The notes under the pieces: model-generated | What the model was told of the DNA's origin: nothing | Databases searched by the model: none | What the model saw: the letters and a program-made list of their open reading frames with translations, nothing else | Program-made: the position numbers and the translations under genes | In this document: positions 18,585 through 28,534 of the stretch, piece after piece | How the letters are laid out: every line of letters starts with the position of its first letter | Numbering within the stretch: position 1 is the stretch's first letter | Assembly (NCBI GenBank): GCA_964445695.1 | Contig: CAYULF010000006.1 | Location: 186,001-250,000 of the forward strand | DNA from: JAUIKM01 sp964445695 | Lineage (GTDB): Bacteria; Bacteroidota; Ignavibacteria; Kapaibacteriales; UBA7675 | Reading direction: 5' to 3' | Length of the DNA stretch: 64,000 nt

Positions 18585-19065
18585 GCGATGGGATTTCCTC
18601 CAAAAACAAGCCTGCCTGAATAATCTGATCTCCTTTCGCTGGGCGTGGCCGATTCGGTGAGCCTGCTCGTTGTGCCGTGGTGCGACTGTGCCGTCCTACA
18701 TGAGGCAATCTGCATTACATGCGGCGGGAGCACAACCACAAATACGCCAACGGGCGCTTTTCACTTCCAAGCGTAGCGGATTGCGTGCATTTGCGCACGT
18801 GCACACGCGTAAGTGAAACGGTCTGACAGCCAAAAATCCATGGATTTGAGACCGGCCGGACGTCCCGTGACTTGAGATTCAACGACAAACAAGAGCGGAT
18901 TGAAAAGCGAGCGGCGGCATGTGCAGCAGGCCGGACGCGCTGCAACCATTTGTCGAATGAAACGGACCGCTGATCCAGCGAGATGCGCCGAACGTGCAAC
19001 CGGATTGGGCCGATGATGCGTCAAAGCGTAAATTTGTGCAGCGAATAAGAGTTAGCCCCCTGTAC
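18585..19065. other. 481-bp intergenic region, no gene seen
   Basis: Short open frames here lack ribosome sites and resemble nothing. The only structure seen is a weak inverted repeat, TTTCACTT near 18760 and AAGTGAAA near 18812, around a GTGCA-rich stretch. It probably carries the end of the lipid operon and the promoter of the WG-repeat gene, but I cannot place either. Confidence 0.4.
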
Positions 19066-22000
19066 ATGTTAAACCGGATGTTTATGTATCAAGCCCGTAC
19101 GACCTTGTTTAGCGCCGTCATTCTGTTCATTGTATGCACCTTCCACAGCCCGGCGCAGCTGCCGCCGTTAATTCCCTTTTATGCCGGCGGCCAGTGGGGT
19201 TTCAGCGACTCGACCGGTAAGATGTTAGTGCCACCGCGTTATGATACCGTTATGGTTTATCGCGATGGATTTGCGATTACCGGAATGGTGTTGGATTCCT
19301 GCCCCGCCTACAATAGAAAAATACCGTGCACACTACATGGCATAGTCGAATCAACCGGCCGTGAACTGTTTGAACCGCAGTTCCTGCAGGAACCGCGGCT
19401 AGTCAACGAGTTAAACATTTTAATCCGGCTTGATGACAACAATCAGCAGGTCCTGGGACTTGTTGACAACACCGGAAAGGTCGTGGTTCCGTTCGAATAC
19501 ATGCGCCTAAAACAAATGAATGACAAACTCTGGAGACTGGAGAAACAGGACAGGTCGACAGCCGACATTTACGACCATTCAACAGGAGAAATCCGTCCGG
19601 GGTCTCCCCTGTTTGATCGATTTGTCGAACGGCGTGATAACTACACCGTCATTAATTCCACAACAGGATTGGGCGCGATAAATGCCAATGGCGAGTTGCT
19701 GGTGGACACCGTGTATCGCGAGATTGAAGGACCGCAGCAGGACTTGTTCCTGGTTGGACATTTCAGAAATCACTTTGTCTACTGGGGCTGTACGGACTTA
19801 AACGGAAATCTGATCGTACCGGCGGAATACAACAAAATCCAGCCCCTGACACGAAATCTGATTCTTGCGATCGACGAACTCGGCCAGGGAGAACACCAGT
19901 ACTGGCTGTATCATCGCGACGGCAGACGTTTAAACGACGCCCCTTTTCAGGAAGTCGACACCCTGGGATACAACCGTTTCCTGGCAACACGCATCCGCGG
20001 CGTACACAGCATTGATCCAGCAGGAGATACTCACAAGCTATCACGTTGGGAAGATGAGGACTGGCGCGGCTTTGCAGGCAATCACCGGACCAATCCATTT
20101 TTTGTTAACGGGGCAGCCGCATATAAACATGCACACGGTGTCGGCTACATGAATATGCGCGGCGAAGATTTGTTGAAGCCTGAAATGGGTGACGATTTGA
20201 TTGGTTTTATTCTTGAAAGTGCTTTCCCCAATCTCGAATTCCAGGGTTGGCCGAGCCAGGAGGTTGAGAGGAAAATCGCGTCGCGCGTAGACGAAATTGC
20301 CGGATTTAACGAGGGGTGGGCCGTATTTTACCGCGATGAACAATGTGGCCTGATAAATGCAGATGGTAAAGAGTTGTACTACGGACAGTTTGACGAGATA
20401 ACACTTGTGCGCAATGGTTGCGCCATTGCCACGGACTACGACTACTACCCCGAGCGTTTTGTTTACCTGGACACGACCGGAAAAGCCATTACCGACATTA
20501 AAAAGACCGACTACAGCAAGTGTTACCCATTTAAGGAAAATCGCGCGCTGGTTCAGGAGAAACGCAGCTACGGCTTTATCAATCGCAACGGCAAGGAAGT
20601 AATTAAACTACAGTATCATTCGGCACAGCAGTTTAACAATGGATTCGCGCAAGTGGCTTCATCAGGTTGGGGAGCAATCGACACAAGCGGCAAAGTTGTT
20701 ATTCCCCTTCAGTACGACGAACTCGATACTATTATCGACGGCTTTGCGGCGGCAAAACGCGACGGCAAATGGACATTTGTGCGCGTAAACGCGGGCGAGT
20801 TGTTTCCGCCTCGATATTCTCAGGCTGGGGTCATGCGCCACGGACTAGGTCCGGTTAAATTCGATACGGACAGCGTCGGCTGCGTAGACACAACCGGCAA
20901 ACTCATTCTGACCGTGCCGGGGCAGGTTGCGAACGTGGTCGGAAAGGGACTTATCAGCGTCGACGAAGAGCGCTTGTTTAAGCCCAACGGCGAGGAAATA
21001 CTGGCCGGACGTTTTGATGCGCTGCGCTGGGTCGACGACGACATTCTGGCCGCCCGTTCAAATGGCAGTTGGGGGTTCGTCGACATGAGTGGCAACAAAT
21101 TATCCGAGCAGAGTTATGAAGATATTGAGCCGCCAGGCCGGCAAATGGAAAACACCGAGATTGTAGCCGCCGTCAAGCGCGGCGCCTGGACTTTTGTTAA
21201 ACGCGATCTGGCCGAAATCGGCGCTCCCATGTACAGATCGTTCGAGAGAATGGACTCAAGCTATTTTGCCGCCTACCTGTCGGACGAACAATTGATGTAC
21301 GACGGCAACGGCCAACTTGTGCGTGCGTTCTACGATTCAACAATCAGCGGATCTGTAAACCACGGCATACTGTGGCAGGTCAGGCATGAAGACAAGGTTG
21401 GATTTACGGACACAAATGGATTGCTTGTCATTCCGATTATCTATGACGCTAGAACAGATGGAATGCGTCGCTTTAACTCCGCCAGAACAAACAGTTTTTA
21501 TGATAACGGCCTGGCGCTGGTTTCGCTGGACAGCAATGCCCTGATTATCGATATAGGGGGCAACACGGTCCTGCAGGACAACGATCAACTGACGATCGAC
21601 CTGAAATACGACGGCACGGTGTATCTCAATGACAAAGACGGCGAAGGATATGTTAACGGCAACCGCATGTACGATCCGTTCAGCGGAACCGCTTCAAATG
21701 AACGCTTCCTGTTTACGGATTTGTTTTATGACCGCCAATATGGCAAGGCGCAAAGCGCCGGCAATAAACTGTACGGCGTGATCGACAGCAGCGGGCGATA
21801 TGTGATTGCGCCGCAGTTTCAGCGTGTCGGAAATATTGAAAACGGCTACTTTATCTTACAAGACTCCACCGGCAAATGGGGTGTGATGGACAGCACGGGA
21901 CGTATATGTGCAGAGTTCAAATACGACAAGTTCGGCATGCCGTTTACCCTTGAAGGCCAGTGTTACCGTGGGTTTATCGGGGATAAAACATTTTTGGTGA

Positions 22001-22239
22001 GCGTCGATCGCCCACCGCTCGACATCAGTGGATACAATAAGTTTTCAAAAATGGAAGGTGGCTTGATTTTCGTCGGAACAGACAATGGCTGCGGCATTAT
22101 CGACAAATCAGGCAACATCGTTGTTCCAATAAAGTGGGATAGTTTGAGTGAAATTTCGCCGGGGCTGTTCTACGTACGAATGGCTGACGGCCTGCAAGTT
22201 CCACACGACATTCACGGCCGCATGTACATGCAGGAGTAA
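19066..22239 (+). CDS. Large WG-repeat protein, exported (first of tandem pair)
   Basis: 1057 residues from the ATG at 19066; ATGs at 19078 and 19084 are alternatives, and the frame upstream of 19066 lacks a signal. An N-terminal hydrophobic segment (FSAVILFIVCTFHSPAQ) looks like a signal peptide. The rest is repeats of about 45-60 residues of the WG type, each with a G-(W/Y)-G-(F/V)-x-D core followed by a variant of G-x-x-(V/I)-I-P-x-x-Y-D, for example QWGFSDSTGKMLVPPRYD and KWGVMDSTGRICAEFKYD. WG repeats form beta-rich, probably ligand-binding surfaces, and no enzyme motif is visible. The following gene is a paralogue with the same opening (QLPPLIP). Function is unknown; a cell-surface or periplasmic role is inferred from the signal. 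Confidence 0.85.
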   Translation: MLNRMFMYQARTTLFSAVILFIVCTFHSPAQLPPLIPFYAGGQWGFSDSTGKMLVPPRYDTVMVYRDGFAITGMVLDSCPAYNRKIPCTLHGIVESTGRELFEPQFLQEPRLVNELNILIRLDDNNQQVLGLVDNTGKVVVPFEYMRLKQMNDKLWRLEKQDRSTADIYDHSTGEIRPGSPLFDRFVERRDNYTVINSTTGLGAINANGELLVDTVYREIEGPQQDLFLVGHFRNHFVYWGCTDLNGNLIVPAEYNKIQPLTRNLILAIDELGQGEHQYWLYHRDGRRLNDAPFQEVDTLGYNRFLATRIRGVHSIDPAGDTHKLSRWEDEDWRGFAGNHRTNPFFVNGAAAYKHAHGVGYMNMRGEDLLKPEMGDDLIGFILESAFPNLEFQGWPSQEVERKIASRVDEIAGFNEGWAVFYRDEQCGLINADGKELYYGQFDEITLVRNGCAIATDYDYYPERFVYLDTTGKAITDIKKTDYSKCYPFKENRALVQEKRSYGFINRNGKEVIKLQYHSAQQFNNGFAQVASSGWGAIDTSGKVVIPLQYDELDTIIDGFAAAKRDGKWTFVRVNAGELFPPRYSQAGVMRHGLGPVKFDTDSVGCVDTTGKLILTVPGQVANVVGKGLISVDEERLFKPNGEEILAGRFDALRWVDDDILAARSNGSWGFVDMSGNKLSEQSYEDIEPPGRQMENTEIVAAVKRGAWTFVKRDLAEIGAPMYRSFERMDSSYFAAYLSDEQLMYDGNGQLVRAFYDSTISGSVNHGILWQVRHEDKVGFTDTNGLLVIPIIYDARTDGMRRFNSARTNSFYDNGLALVSLDSNALIIDIGGNTVLQDNDQLTIDLKYDGTVYLNDKDGEGYVNGNRMYDPFSGTASNERFLFTDLFYDRQYGKAQSAGNKLYGVIDSSGRYVIAPQFQRVGNIENGYFILQDSTGKWGVMDSTGRICAEFKYDKFGMPFTLEGQCYRGFIGDKTFLVSVDRPPLDISGYNKFSKMEGGLIFVGTDNGCGIIDKSGNIVVPIKWDSLSEISPGLFYVRMADGLQVPHDIHGRMYMQE

Positions 22240-22273
22240 TGTTTAATCTCTTGTTAAAACGGACAGGCCCTTC

Positions 22274-25200
22274 ATGACGATATACCTCCGTTTAATACTG
22301 CTGATTATAGCGGCTCAGTTCTTCGGACTGACGGGCCTGCAGGCGCAGCTTCCCCCGCTGATTCCGAACTATCAAAACGGTAAAGGCGGCTACAGCGATT
22401 CAACGGGTACAATGATTGTGCCTGCCATCTACGACAGGACTTACCTGCTGCGCAACGGCATCGGCATGGTGATGCGATACGCCGACAATCCTGAAGATCG
22501 CAACAAACCGCTGGAGTTGTTCGGACTGTACGATTCAACCGGCAGGATGATTTATCCGCCGCAGTCGGCCAACCAACCGAATTTTCACAAGACCGAGTAC
22601 ATCATTGTTTCACGGCGTTCGGGCAGGTCAACCTTATACGGCCTGATCGACCGACAAGGCAATTCTCTCCTGCCGACCGAGTATAAACACTACCGTAGCT
22701 ACCGGCACGGATTTCTGTATTTCCGCAAGACGGATTCGTCCGAGATCATTCACTTAAATGACGGTTCAACGCGGAAGTACACACTGAGTCGAAATTTCAA
22801 GGAATTCAAGGCTTTTCAGGATCAGGCGCTTTTCACAGTTAAAACATGGTCGGGCAATGTCGGTGTAATCGATGGAGCCGGGCGCATGTTGATCGACACG
22901 ATCTACCGAAGACTGCACCCCGTGGATTTTGGTTTCATAGTTGCCGAAGCGCATGCGCCCTACACGACAAAAGCCGGTGTTCTCAACGCGCGCGGCGATA
23001 CGATCGTCCCGCTGAACTACCCCAGGATTAACATTCTTGGTCCGCAATCCCTGGCGGGCGTCCAACACGTTGCACGGGATTTTAACAGGATTGACTTATA
23101 CGACAACAACGGCAGACTCCTGACCAAACATCCTGTACAATCCGCCGATTCCATCGGATTCGGCCGCATTCTGACGGAGCGCTTCGGAGATGTCGTCAGT
23201 GTCCGCGCGGACGGACGAACTCTCACCACGACGCAATGGGACAATCCCCGTTGGCATGGTTTTGCATCGGGCAACCCGCGCTATCCGGAATTCAGGAGCG
23301 GATATGCGGCAGTTACCGATTCGCTCGGACGAACGACATACATCGACGCAGACGGCAATCCATATACCTGGCCTGACAGCATTCAGACATTGATCGACGA
23401 ATTTCGCATTCACACAATCAATCGATTCAAACAGGGCTGGACAGACTTCAGACGCAACGACTCCTGCGGTTTAATCAGTGCTGACGGACGCATCTTGTTG
23501 TTCGGTATGTTCGACGCTTTTGGTCCATTCGGAAATGACCAATTTGTTGCCATAAAAAACTTTGAAGATTACACCAATCCGGAAAAGATTGACTATCGAA
23601 GCGAATGTTGGCTTGTCGACACAAATGGTCAATTTATTAACGGCGAGCCCTGGTCGATGTGTTATCCCTTGCACGACGGGCGAGCTCTGTTCAGTCCACG
23701 TTACGGCTCGTCGTACGGCTACCTCGACGCTCGCGGCGTTGAGATCATTCCGGCTCATTTTGAGTACGCCCGGTCTTTCTCAGAGGGACTGGCAGTGGTT
23801 AAATTTATCGGCAGTTCTCATTTTGGTGCAATCGACAACACCGGAATGTTTGTCGTACCTGCGCGCTACGACAATATGCGAACATTTAACAATGGACGTG
23901 CCGCCGTACAACGCCAGGGTTTGTGGACACTGGTCGACAATAGCGGCGGCGAGCTTCACGCACCGACGATCAAATATATTACGTCTTTCGAACACGGAAT
24001 GCTGTGCGGTAAAATAGATCGGGATACGGTGGTGTGCCTCAATCGCGAGGGCGATGAAATCATCAGGATGGCCGGCGCGGAAATCGAGATCATGTCGGCG
24101 CGGCGCATCGCGGTGGACTCGACGCGTTTGTTTAACAACGAAGGTGTGGAAATACTGGCGCATCGATTCGAAGCTGTGCGGCATGTCGCCGATTCGATCC
24201 TGGCAGTACGCATCGACGGTATGTGGCAACTGGCCGACCTCAGCGGCGACATCCTCTCACCCACGCATTATGACGACATCAGGCCCTTTGTCGGTGAACT
24301 GGCATCCGTGCGGCGCGGCATGTGGACGATTATCGATCGCCAACTGAACGAGGTTGTAAGGCCGCAGTTTGAGCGTGTTGAACACATCGACAACACACAT
24401 GCACTTGGACGCCGCGCCAACGAGGTTCAGCTGCGCGGACGCGACAACAATATTCTGGCAACCTGGCGGGATACCACCCTGCTCTATAAACGTCTCTACT
24501 ACGCACGCACGGCGGTCAGATACAACGGCAAGGTGGGAGTTATCGACACGAACGGTCGCATGATTATGCCGATGGTATTCGACGGCATGGCGCCCAAAGC
24601 AACGGTGTGCAACCGAAACCTCCTTTTTCTTCGCGATAATCTGACTTTTTTATATCGCAACGGCTATGGACAGGCGTACGATTCTCTCGGCATGTTGATC
24701 GCTGCTGGTGATTCGACCGGACAGGTGTGCCTGACAAGAGCATACCAGGTTTGCAGGTTTATCGGGAACGATACAGAACATTTTCAGATTTTCGATCGCC
24801 GCAATGATGTCTGGTCGCAGGAAACATGGACTGATTGTGGACCTGCGGGCTGGAACATTGCCATTGCCAATGCAGGCGATCAATTTGGCCTGTTCAACAA
24901 TGACGGTACAAGGCTCGGTGATGGATTGTATGAGGAAGTCGTCAGCGTCAGAAAGAGTGCAGTAATTGTTAAACGCGACGGCAAGTACGGAGCACTGGAT
25001 TTAAACGGCAATGTTTTGATCGAGTTGATCTATGACTATGTCGGCACATTGCGGGACAGCCTGCCTGTGTTTTTTCAGTTGGCAAAAGATGACAAACGTT
25101 TTGTCGCCGATGCAAACGGCACGATCCTCGCTACTTTTGACGGCATGTCCGGTATTGTCATGGCAGCCGACGACATGTTGATCGTACGCCGCAGATCCGG

Positions 25201-25366
25201 TTCGAGAGTGGCGCGACTGGATGGGACACTCATTGCACAAAAAGCATGGGACAACGTTTCCGAGGTATCACCGGGATTATTCACTTGTTCAAACAGCGGC
25301 GAACAGAGCATCCTGCTGGACAAATACGGCCGAATTTACCACGACGGCAAGTCGTTGAGGGATTAA
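22274..25366 (+). CDS. Large WG-repeat protein, exported (second of tandem pair)
   Basis: 1030 residues. The ATG at 22274 opens a signal peptide (MTIYLRLILLIIAAQFFGLTGLQAQ). The mature protein begins LPPLIPNYQNGKGGYSDSTGTMIVPAIYD, closely parallel to LPPLIPFYAGGQWGFSDSTGKMLVPPRYD of the upstream gene. WG-type repeats continue to the end, where EVSPGLF also matches EISPGLF in the other copy. Length and repeat order suggest whole-gene tandem duplication with strong later divergence. The genes are 34 bp apart and probably cotranscribed. Role unknown. Confidence 0.85.
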   Translation: MTIYLRLILLIIAAQFFGLTGLQAQLPPLIPNYQNGKGGYSDSTGTMIVPAIYDRTYLLRNGIGMVMRYADNPEDRNKPLELFGLYDSTGRMIYPPQSANQPNFHKTEYIIVSRRSGRSTLYGLIDRQGNSLLPTEYKHYRSYRHGFLYFRKTDSSEIIHLNDGSTRKYTLSRNFKEFKAFQDQALFTVKTWSGNVGVIDGAGRMLIDTIYRRLHPVDFGFIVAEAHAPYTTKAGVLNARGDTIVPLNYPRINILGPQSLAGVQHVARDFNRIDLYDNNGRLLTKHPVQSADSIGFGRILTERFGDVVSVRADGRTLTTTQWDNPRWHGFASGNPRYPEFRSGYAAVTDSLGRTTYIDADGNPYTWPDSIQTLIDEFRIHTINRFKQGWTDFRRNDSCGLISADGRILLFGMFDAFGPFGNDQFVAIKNFEDYTNPEKIDYRSECWLVDTNGQFINGEPWSMCYPLHDGRALFSPRYGSSYGYLDARGVEIIPAHFEYARSFSEGLAVVKFIGSSHFGAIDNTGMFVVPARYDNMRTFNNGRAAVQRQGLWTLVDNSGGELHAPTIKYITSFEHGMLCGKIDRDTVVCLNREGDEIIRMAGAEIEIMSARRIAVDSTRLFNNEGVEILAHRFEAVRHVADSILAVRIDGMWQLADLSGDILSPTHYDDIRPFVGELASVRRGMWTIIDRQLNEVVRPQFERVEHIDNTHALGRRANEVQLRGRDNNILATWRDTTLLYKRLYYARTAVRYNGKVGVIDTNGRMIMPMVFDGMAPKATVCNRNLLFLRDNLTFLYRNGYGQAYDSLGMLIAAGDSTGQVCLTRAYQVCRFIGNDTEHFQIFDRRNDVWSQETWTDCGPAGWNIAIANAGDQFGLFNNDGTRLGDGLYEEVVSVRKSAVIVKRDGKYGALDLNGNVLIELIYDYVGTLRDSLPVFFQLAKDDKRFVADANGTILATFDGMSGIVMAADDMLIVRRRSGSRVARLDGTLIAQKAWDNVSEVSPGLFTCSNSGEQSILLDKYGRIYHDGKSLRD

Positions 25367-25723
25367 CTCTGCAAAGGAGTCGCTGATCTGATTCTGTTAC
25401 GGCTTTTCGCCTTGATCTCAACTGAAGAGTTGTGCGGATTTCCCAGACGCTTGCCCGAGTAACTGCATAAGAGCTTGAACAGGAGTGCCATTGCAGCGCG
25501 CTTGTGCGCTCGCTTTCTGACAATCTTGCTCGTTGTTGTGCACTACGTTTTTATATTCTGCAATACAGTTCCCTGCCACTGCGTGCATGCGGTTGCAATT
25601 CAATATTGTATTCCGGTCCTCCGCCTGCTCACAACCCGAAAATTGGAGTAAAAGTATCATAGAGAATTTGTTCCAGGATTCATGACAAGAAAAATCAAAT
25701 TGCAATAACGGCAGCAGGTGCCA
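25367..25723. other. 357-bp intergenic region, no gene seen
   Basis: It lies between the convergent ends of the WG-repeat operon and the acetyltransferase gene. The sequence is more A/T-rich than its surroundings. I see no believable frame, RNA gene, copy of the dispersed element or strong terminator hairpin. Confidence 0.4.
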
Positions 25724-26224
25724 TCATTGTGGGGCCAATTTCGCATACTGAACTGTGTCGTAAAACTGCCCGTTTTTAAACACCTCCATCCTGAATTCCC
25801 CTTCCCGCTCGTAGCCGCATTTTTCGAGCACGCGCATCGAGGCAATATTGGGCTTTAACACCGGCGCAAACAACTTCTTTACATTCATAGTGTCAAAGGC
25901 GTGAACAGTCATTTGTTTAAGCGCTTCCGTGGCAATACCCTGCCCCCAAAAGGGCTCGCCCAGCCAATAACCGATCTCCGCCTGATGGTTTTTCCAGGCC
26001 TTGAGGCGAGTCACTCCGACACCGCCGACAAATTCTCCATTTAACTCCACGACGCGACTGACGGCTCCCCCCTGACTGCTGCCGGTGGAAATCCACCACT
26101 CGGCATCTTCCTGCGTGTAGGGAAACGGAAACAAATAGGTCAGGTAGCGCGACACGTTAACATTGTTAGCCAGCTGCACGAGACGCTCAGCATCGTCAGT
26201 TTTGAAGGGCCGCAGAGTGATCAT
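25724..26224 (-). CDS. GNAT acetyltransferase, RimJ/RimL-like
   Basis: 166 residues from the ATG at 26224 (MITLRPFKTDDAE); the frame runs 36 nt further upstream without useful sequence. The order of segments is typical of RimJ/RimL-type N-acetyltransferases: LRPFKTDDAERLVQL, then GGVGVTRLKAWKNHQAEIGYWLGEPFWGQGIATEALKQM with the acetyl-CoA binding Q/GxGxA loop, then NIASMRVLEKCGYEREGEF. These enzymes acetylate N-termini of ribosomal proteins or small substrates. The substrate cannot be told here. It is convergent with the WG genes and stands alone or heads nothing obvious. Confidence 0.88.
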   Translation of the reverse strand: MITLRPFKTDDAERLVQLANNVNVSRYLTYLFPFPYTQEDAEWWISTGSSQGGAVSRVVELNGEFVGGVGVTRLKAWKNHQAEIGYWLGEPFWGQGIATEALKQMTVHAFDTMNVKKLFAPVLKPNIASMRVLEKCGYEREGEFRMEVFKNGQFYDTVQYAKLAPQ

Positions 26225-26326
26225 GTCAGATCCGCATTTATTGTTTAAACCAGGTGACAATATAACATTTCCAGATCAAGAAAACAGAGCATTGTCGTTA
26301 ACCGTCTGTCGGCTGAATTTGTGGAC

Positions 26327-26749
26327 TTACTTCCAGAATTGCCACCAGGGATTTTCAGGCGTTGAATCACCATGCTCATCTATAATTTCAGCCTTGTCGT
26401 TGTACATTTCCCCGTCATCTCCCTGGACTGTTGCATCCAGCACTGCTGCAATCCGAACCATTTTGCGCACAATTTCCTTGTCCGGGTTTTTAACAGTCAC
26501 GTTGCCGTCCTGTGGAAAAAACAGTCCTTCATCAACTCCCTTGCCGTGTTTTGACCATTGTATCCAGACAGCGCTTCCGGGGTGCTTAAAATGATTGATT
26601 GACCCATCGTGTTCGGTAAACTCAGTGTGCTCGCGCAATTCAAATTCACGATCATTCTTCACGTAATCACGCCATTCGTCCAGAGAAATCTCCGGTCCGT
26701 TAACATCATGTACAAGTTCTTTGCGGGTAATATGTACGTCGTATCCCAT
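26327..26749 (-). CDS. Conserved-looking cytoplasmic protein of unknown function
   Basis: 140 residues starting MGYDVHITR. No signal or membrane helix. The middle contains WIQWSKHGKGVDEGLFF and the C-terminus is acidic before ending in WWQFWK. Codon use and composition match neighbouring genes. I have an impression of similar short proteins opening with MGYDVHITR in many bacteria, sometimes near polymorphic-toxin immunity genes, but no toxin gene is nearby and I do not assign a function. Confidence 0.65.
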   Translation of the reverse strand: MGYDVHITRKELVHDVNGPEISLDEWRDYVKNDREFELREHTEFTEHDGSINHFKHPGSAVWIQWSKHGKGVDEGLFFPQDGNVTVKNPDKEIVRKMVRIAAVLDATVQGDDGEMYNDKAEIIDEHGDSTPENPWWQFWK

Positions 26750-26946
26750 TACTATGGCTCCGGAGTTTTAACGTCGCTACGAGCTATCGTCAATAGACGC
26801 CAACGTTTTACTGACATCAACCGGCGGACGGGGATAACATCCTCTTACCGCCTTGCCAATCCCTGACATGATTTTCTTGTTTGCCATCGAGAGCAGAGCT
26901 CTCAACCCGCCGTTCAATCCACCAGCTGGATCGACTGCACGAGAAT

Positions 26947-28533
26947 TTAGTACACATCCCACCTGCCGGCGCGGTAGTAGCGCGGCAGAATCTGCGAGTG
27001 CAGTGTGTTGACGTCAACATCGTTGCTGTCCGGTACAAGGCCTTTGCCAAAGTGCAGCAGCGCCGACATCGAGCCTGAAGTCAGAAAACTGGTCGATGTG
27101 TGATCAAACTCCAGCTGTTCGGCGCCGACGCGCAGTGCCGAGTCGCCGACGGCGGCGTTCATGCCCAGCACCCAGCCCCACTCGCCCATTGTCGGTATGT
27201 GATTGTGATACGCCAACACTGCAAAACCGGCGCGTCGCATCGTTTTGTGGATACATGCAAAAGCTTCGGGAGCAAAAAACGGGCTGCCGGCCTGTGTGAC
27301 CACCACCCCGCCGGCCGAAAGATGCTGTTTAATACCGCGGTAAAACTCCAGAGTGTACAAGCGGCCGAGATCCACGCTGCGCGGGTCCGGCAGATCGATG
27401 ATAATTACGTCGTAGAATTGATCGCTTTCCGCCATGAAAGTAAAGCCGTCGCGATTGATCACTTCAACGCGCGCATCGTAGAGCGAGCTGTCGTTAACTG
27501 CGGTAAGCACCGGATGCGTGCGGGCAAGATCTGTCATGGCCGGATCGAGATCGACCAGCAGCGCGCGTTCAACGTCGTGGTGTTTCAACACCTCACGCAA
27601 CGCCAGCCCGTCGCCGCCGCCGAGAATCAGAACGTTCTTGCGTGCAGCCGCAATCGCCATGGCCGGCAGGACGAGCGGCTCGTGATAACGCTTTTCGTCA
27701 AAGGTGGAAAACTGCTCTTCGCCGTTCAGGTATAACCAGTGATTGCCGCGCCACTCTGTTATCACGATGCGCTGGTAGGCGCTCTGTTCGGAATACACAA
27801 CTTTATCCAGATACTTTTTCTGTTCGCCGAACTGCACAATCGGTTCGGCGCTGAAAGCCAGAACAATCAAACAGGCAAAGACAGCCACACCAATTGACGC
27901 ACGCAGACGGAAGCGGGTGACGCGCGACCGAAAACGCCACAACAAGACAAAAGCAACCACGAAGTTAACCGCGCCGAGCAAAATCGGTGTATAAGTAAGG
28001 CCGAGGTATGGCAGCGCCAGGAACGCAAAGACAATCCCACCCAGCAGAGCGCCGTAGTAATCCTGCTCCATGACCGACGAAATGTTAATCCGCAGTTCCT
28101 CGAACACGGAGTTGAGGCGCGTCACGAGCGGGATTTCAATGCCGATCAGCAGGCCGATGCCGATGGCAAACCCATAAATTACCAGGTAGATGAAGTCGAG
28201 TTGCGAGTAAAGTGCATATGCCGTCAGCGGCCCAAAGGCACACAGAAGCGAGAGGCCAAACTCAACGGCGACAAATGTTTCCAGTTCATGTTTAACAATC
28301 CGGCGACTGATCCTGCTGCCTACGCCCATGGCAAACAGCATAAGTGAGATTGTCAACGTCCACTGCACAACGGAGTTACCCAGCAGATAACTTGCCAGCG
28401 TCGCCATGACGTATTCTGCGACAATACCGGCCAGACCGGTGGCAAAAATGGCTGCTTTCAGGTAGAGTCCACCGCGCCGCGGCGGTCCCTGCTGCGGTTC
28501 AGAAGTTAAACTGTCCGGTCCGGAGGCGGGCAC
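26947..28533 (-). CDS. Membrane-fused polyamine aminopropyltransferase (spermidine synthase-like)
   Basis: 528 residues. Residues 1-230 hold about seven membrane helices. Residues 235-528 are a spermidine-synthase-like domain with VVYSEQSAYQRIVI, LYLNGEEQFSTFDEKRYHE, the nucleotide-binding loop ILGGGDGLALREVL at residues 303-316, the LVDLDP motif at 326-331 and IIIDLPDP at 377-384. This architecture is known among bacterial polyamine aminopropyltransferases. The reaction would be transfer of an aminopropyl group from decarboxylated S-adenosylmethionine to a diamine, but the D-(S/T)-x-DP signature reads DLPDP, so substrate use may differ. The GTG start is one base after the DUF350 stop. It is the last gene of the minus-strand operon beginning at 31383. 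Confidence 0.88.
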   Translation of the reverse strand: MPASGPDSLTSEPQQGPPRRGGLYLKAAIFATGLAGIVAEYVMATLASYLLGNSVVQWTLTISLMLFAMGVGSRISRRIVKHELETFVAVEFGLSLLCAFGPLTAYALYSQLDFIYLVIYGFAIGIGLLIGIEIPLVTRLNSVFEELRINISSVMEQDYYGALLGGIVFAFLALPYLGLTYTPILLGAVNFVVAFVLLWRFRSRVTRFRLRASIGVAVFACLIVLAFSAEPIVQFGEQKKYLDKVVYSEQSAYQRIVITEWRGNHWLYLNGEEQFSTFDEKRYHEPLVLPAMAIAAARKNVLILGGGDGLALREVLKHHDVERALLVDLDPAMTDLARTHPVLTAVNDSSLYDARVEVINRDGFTFMAESDQFYDVIIIDLPDPRSVDLGRLYTLEFYRGIKQHLSAGGVVVTQAGSPFFAPEAFACIHKTMRRAGFAVLAYHNHIPTMGEWGWVLGMNAAVGDSALRVGAEQLEFDHTSTSFLTSGSMSALLHFGKGLVPDSNDVDVNTLHSQILPRYYRAGRWDVY

Positions 28534-28534
28534 G

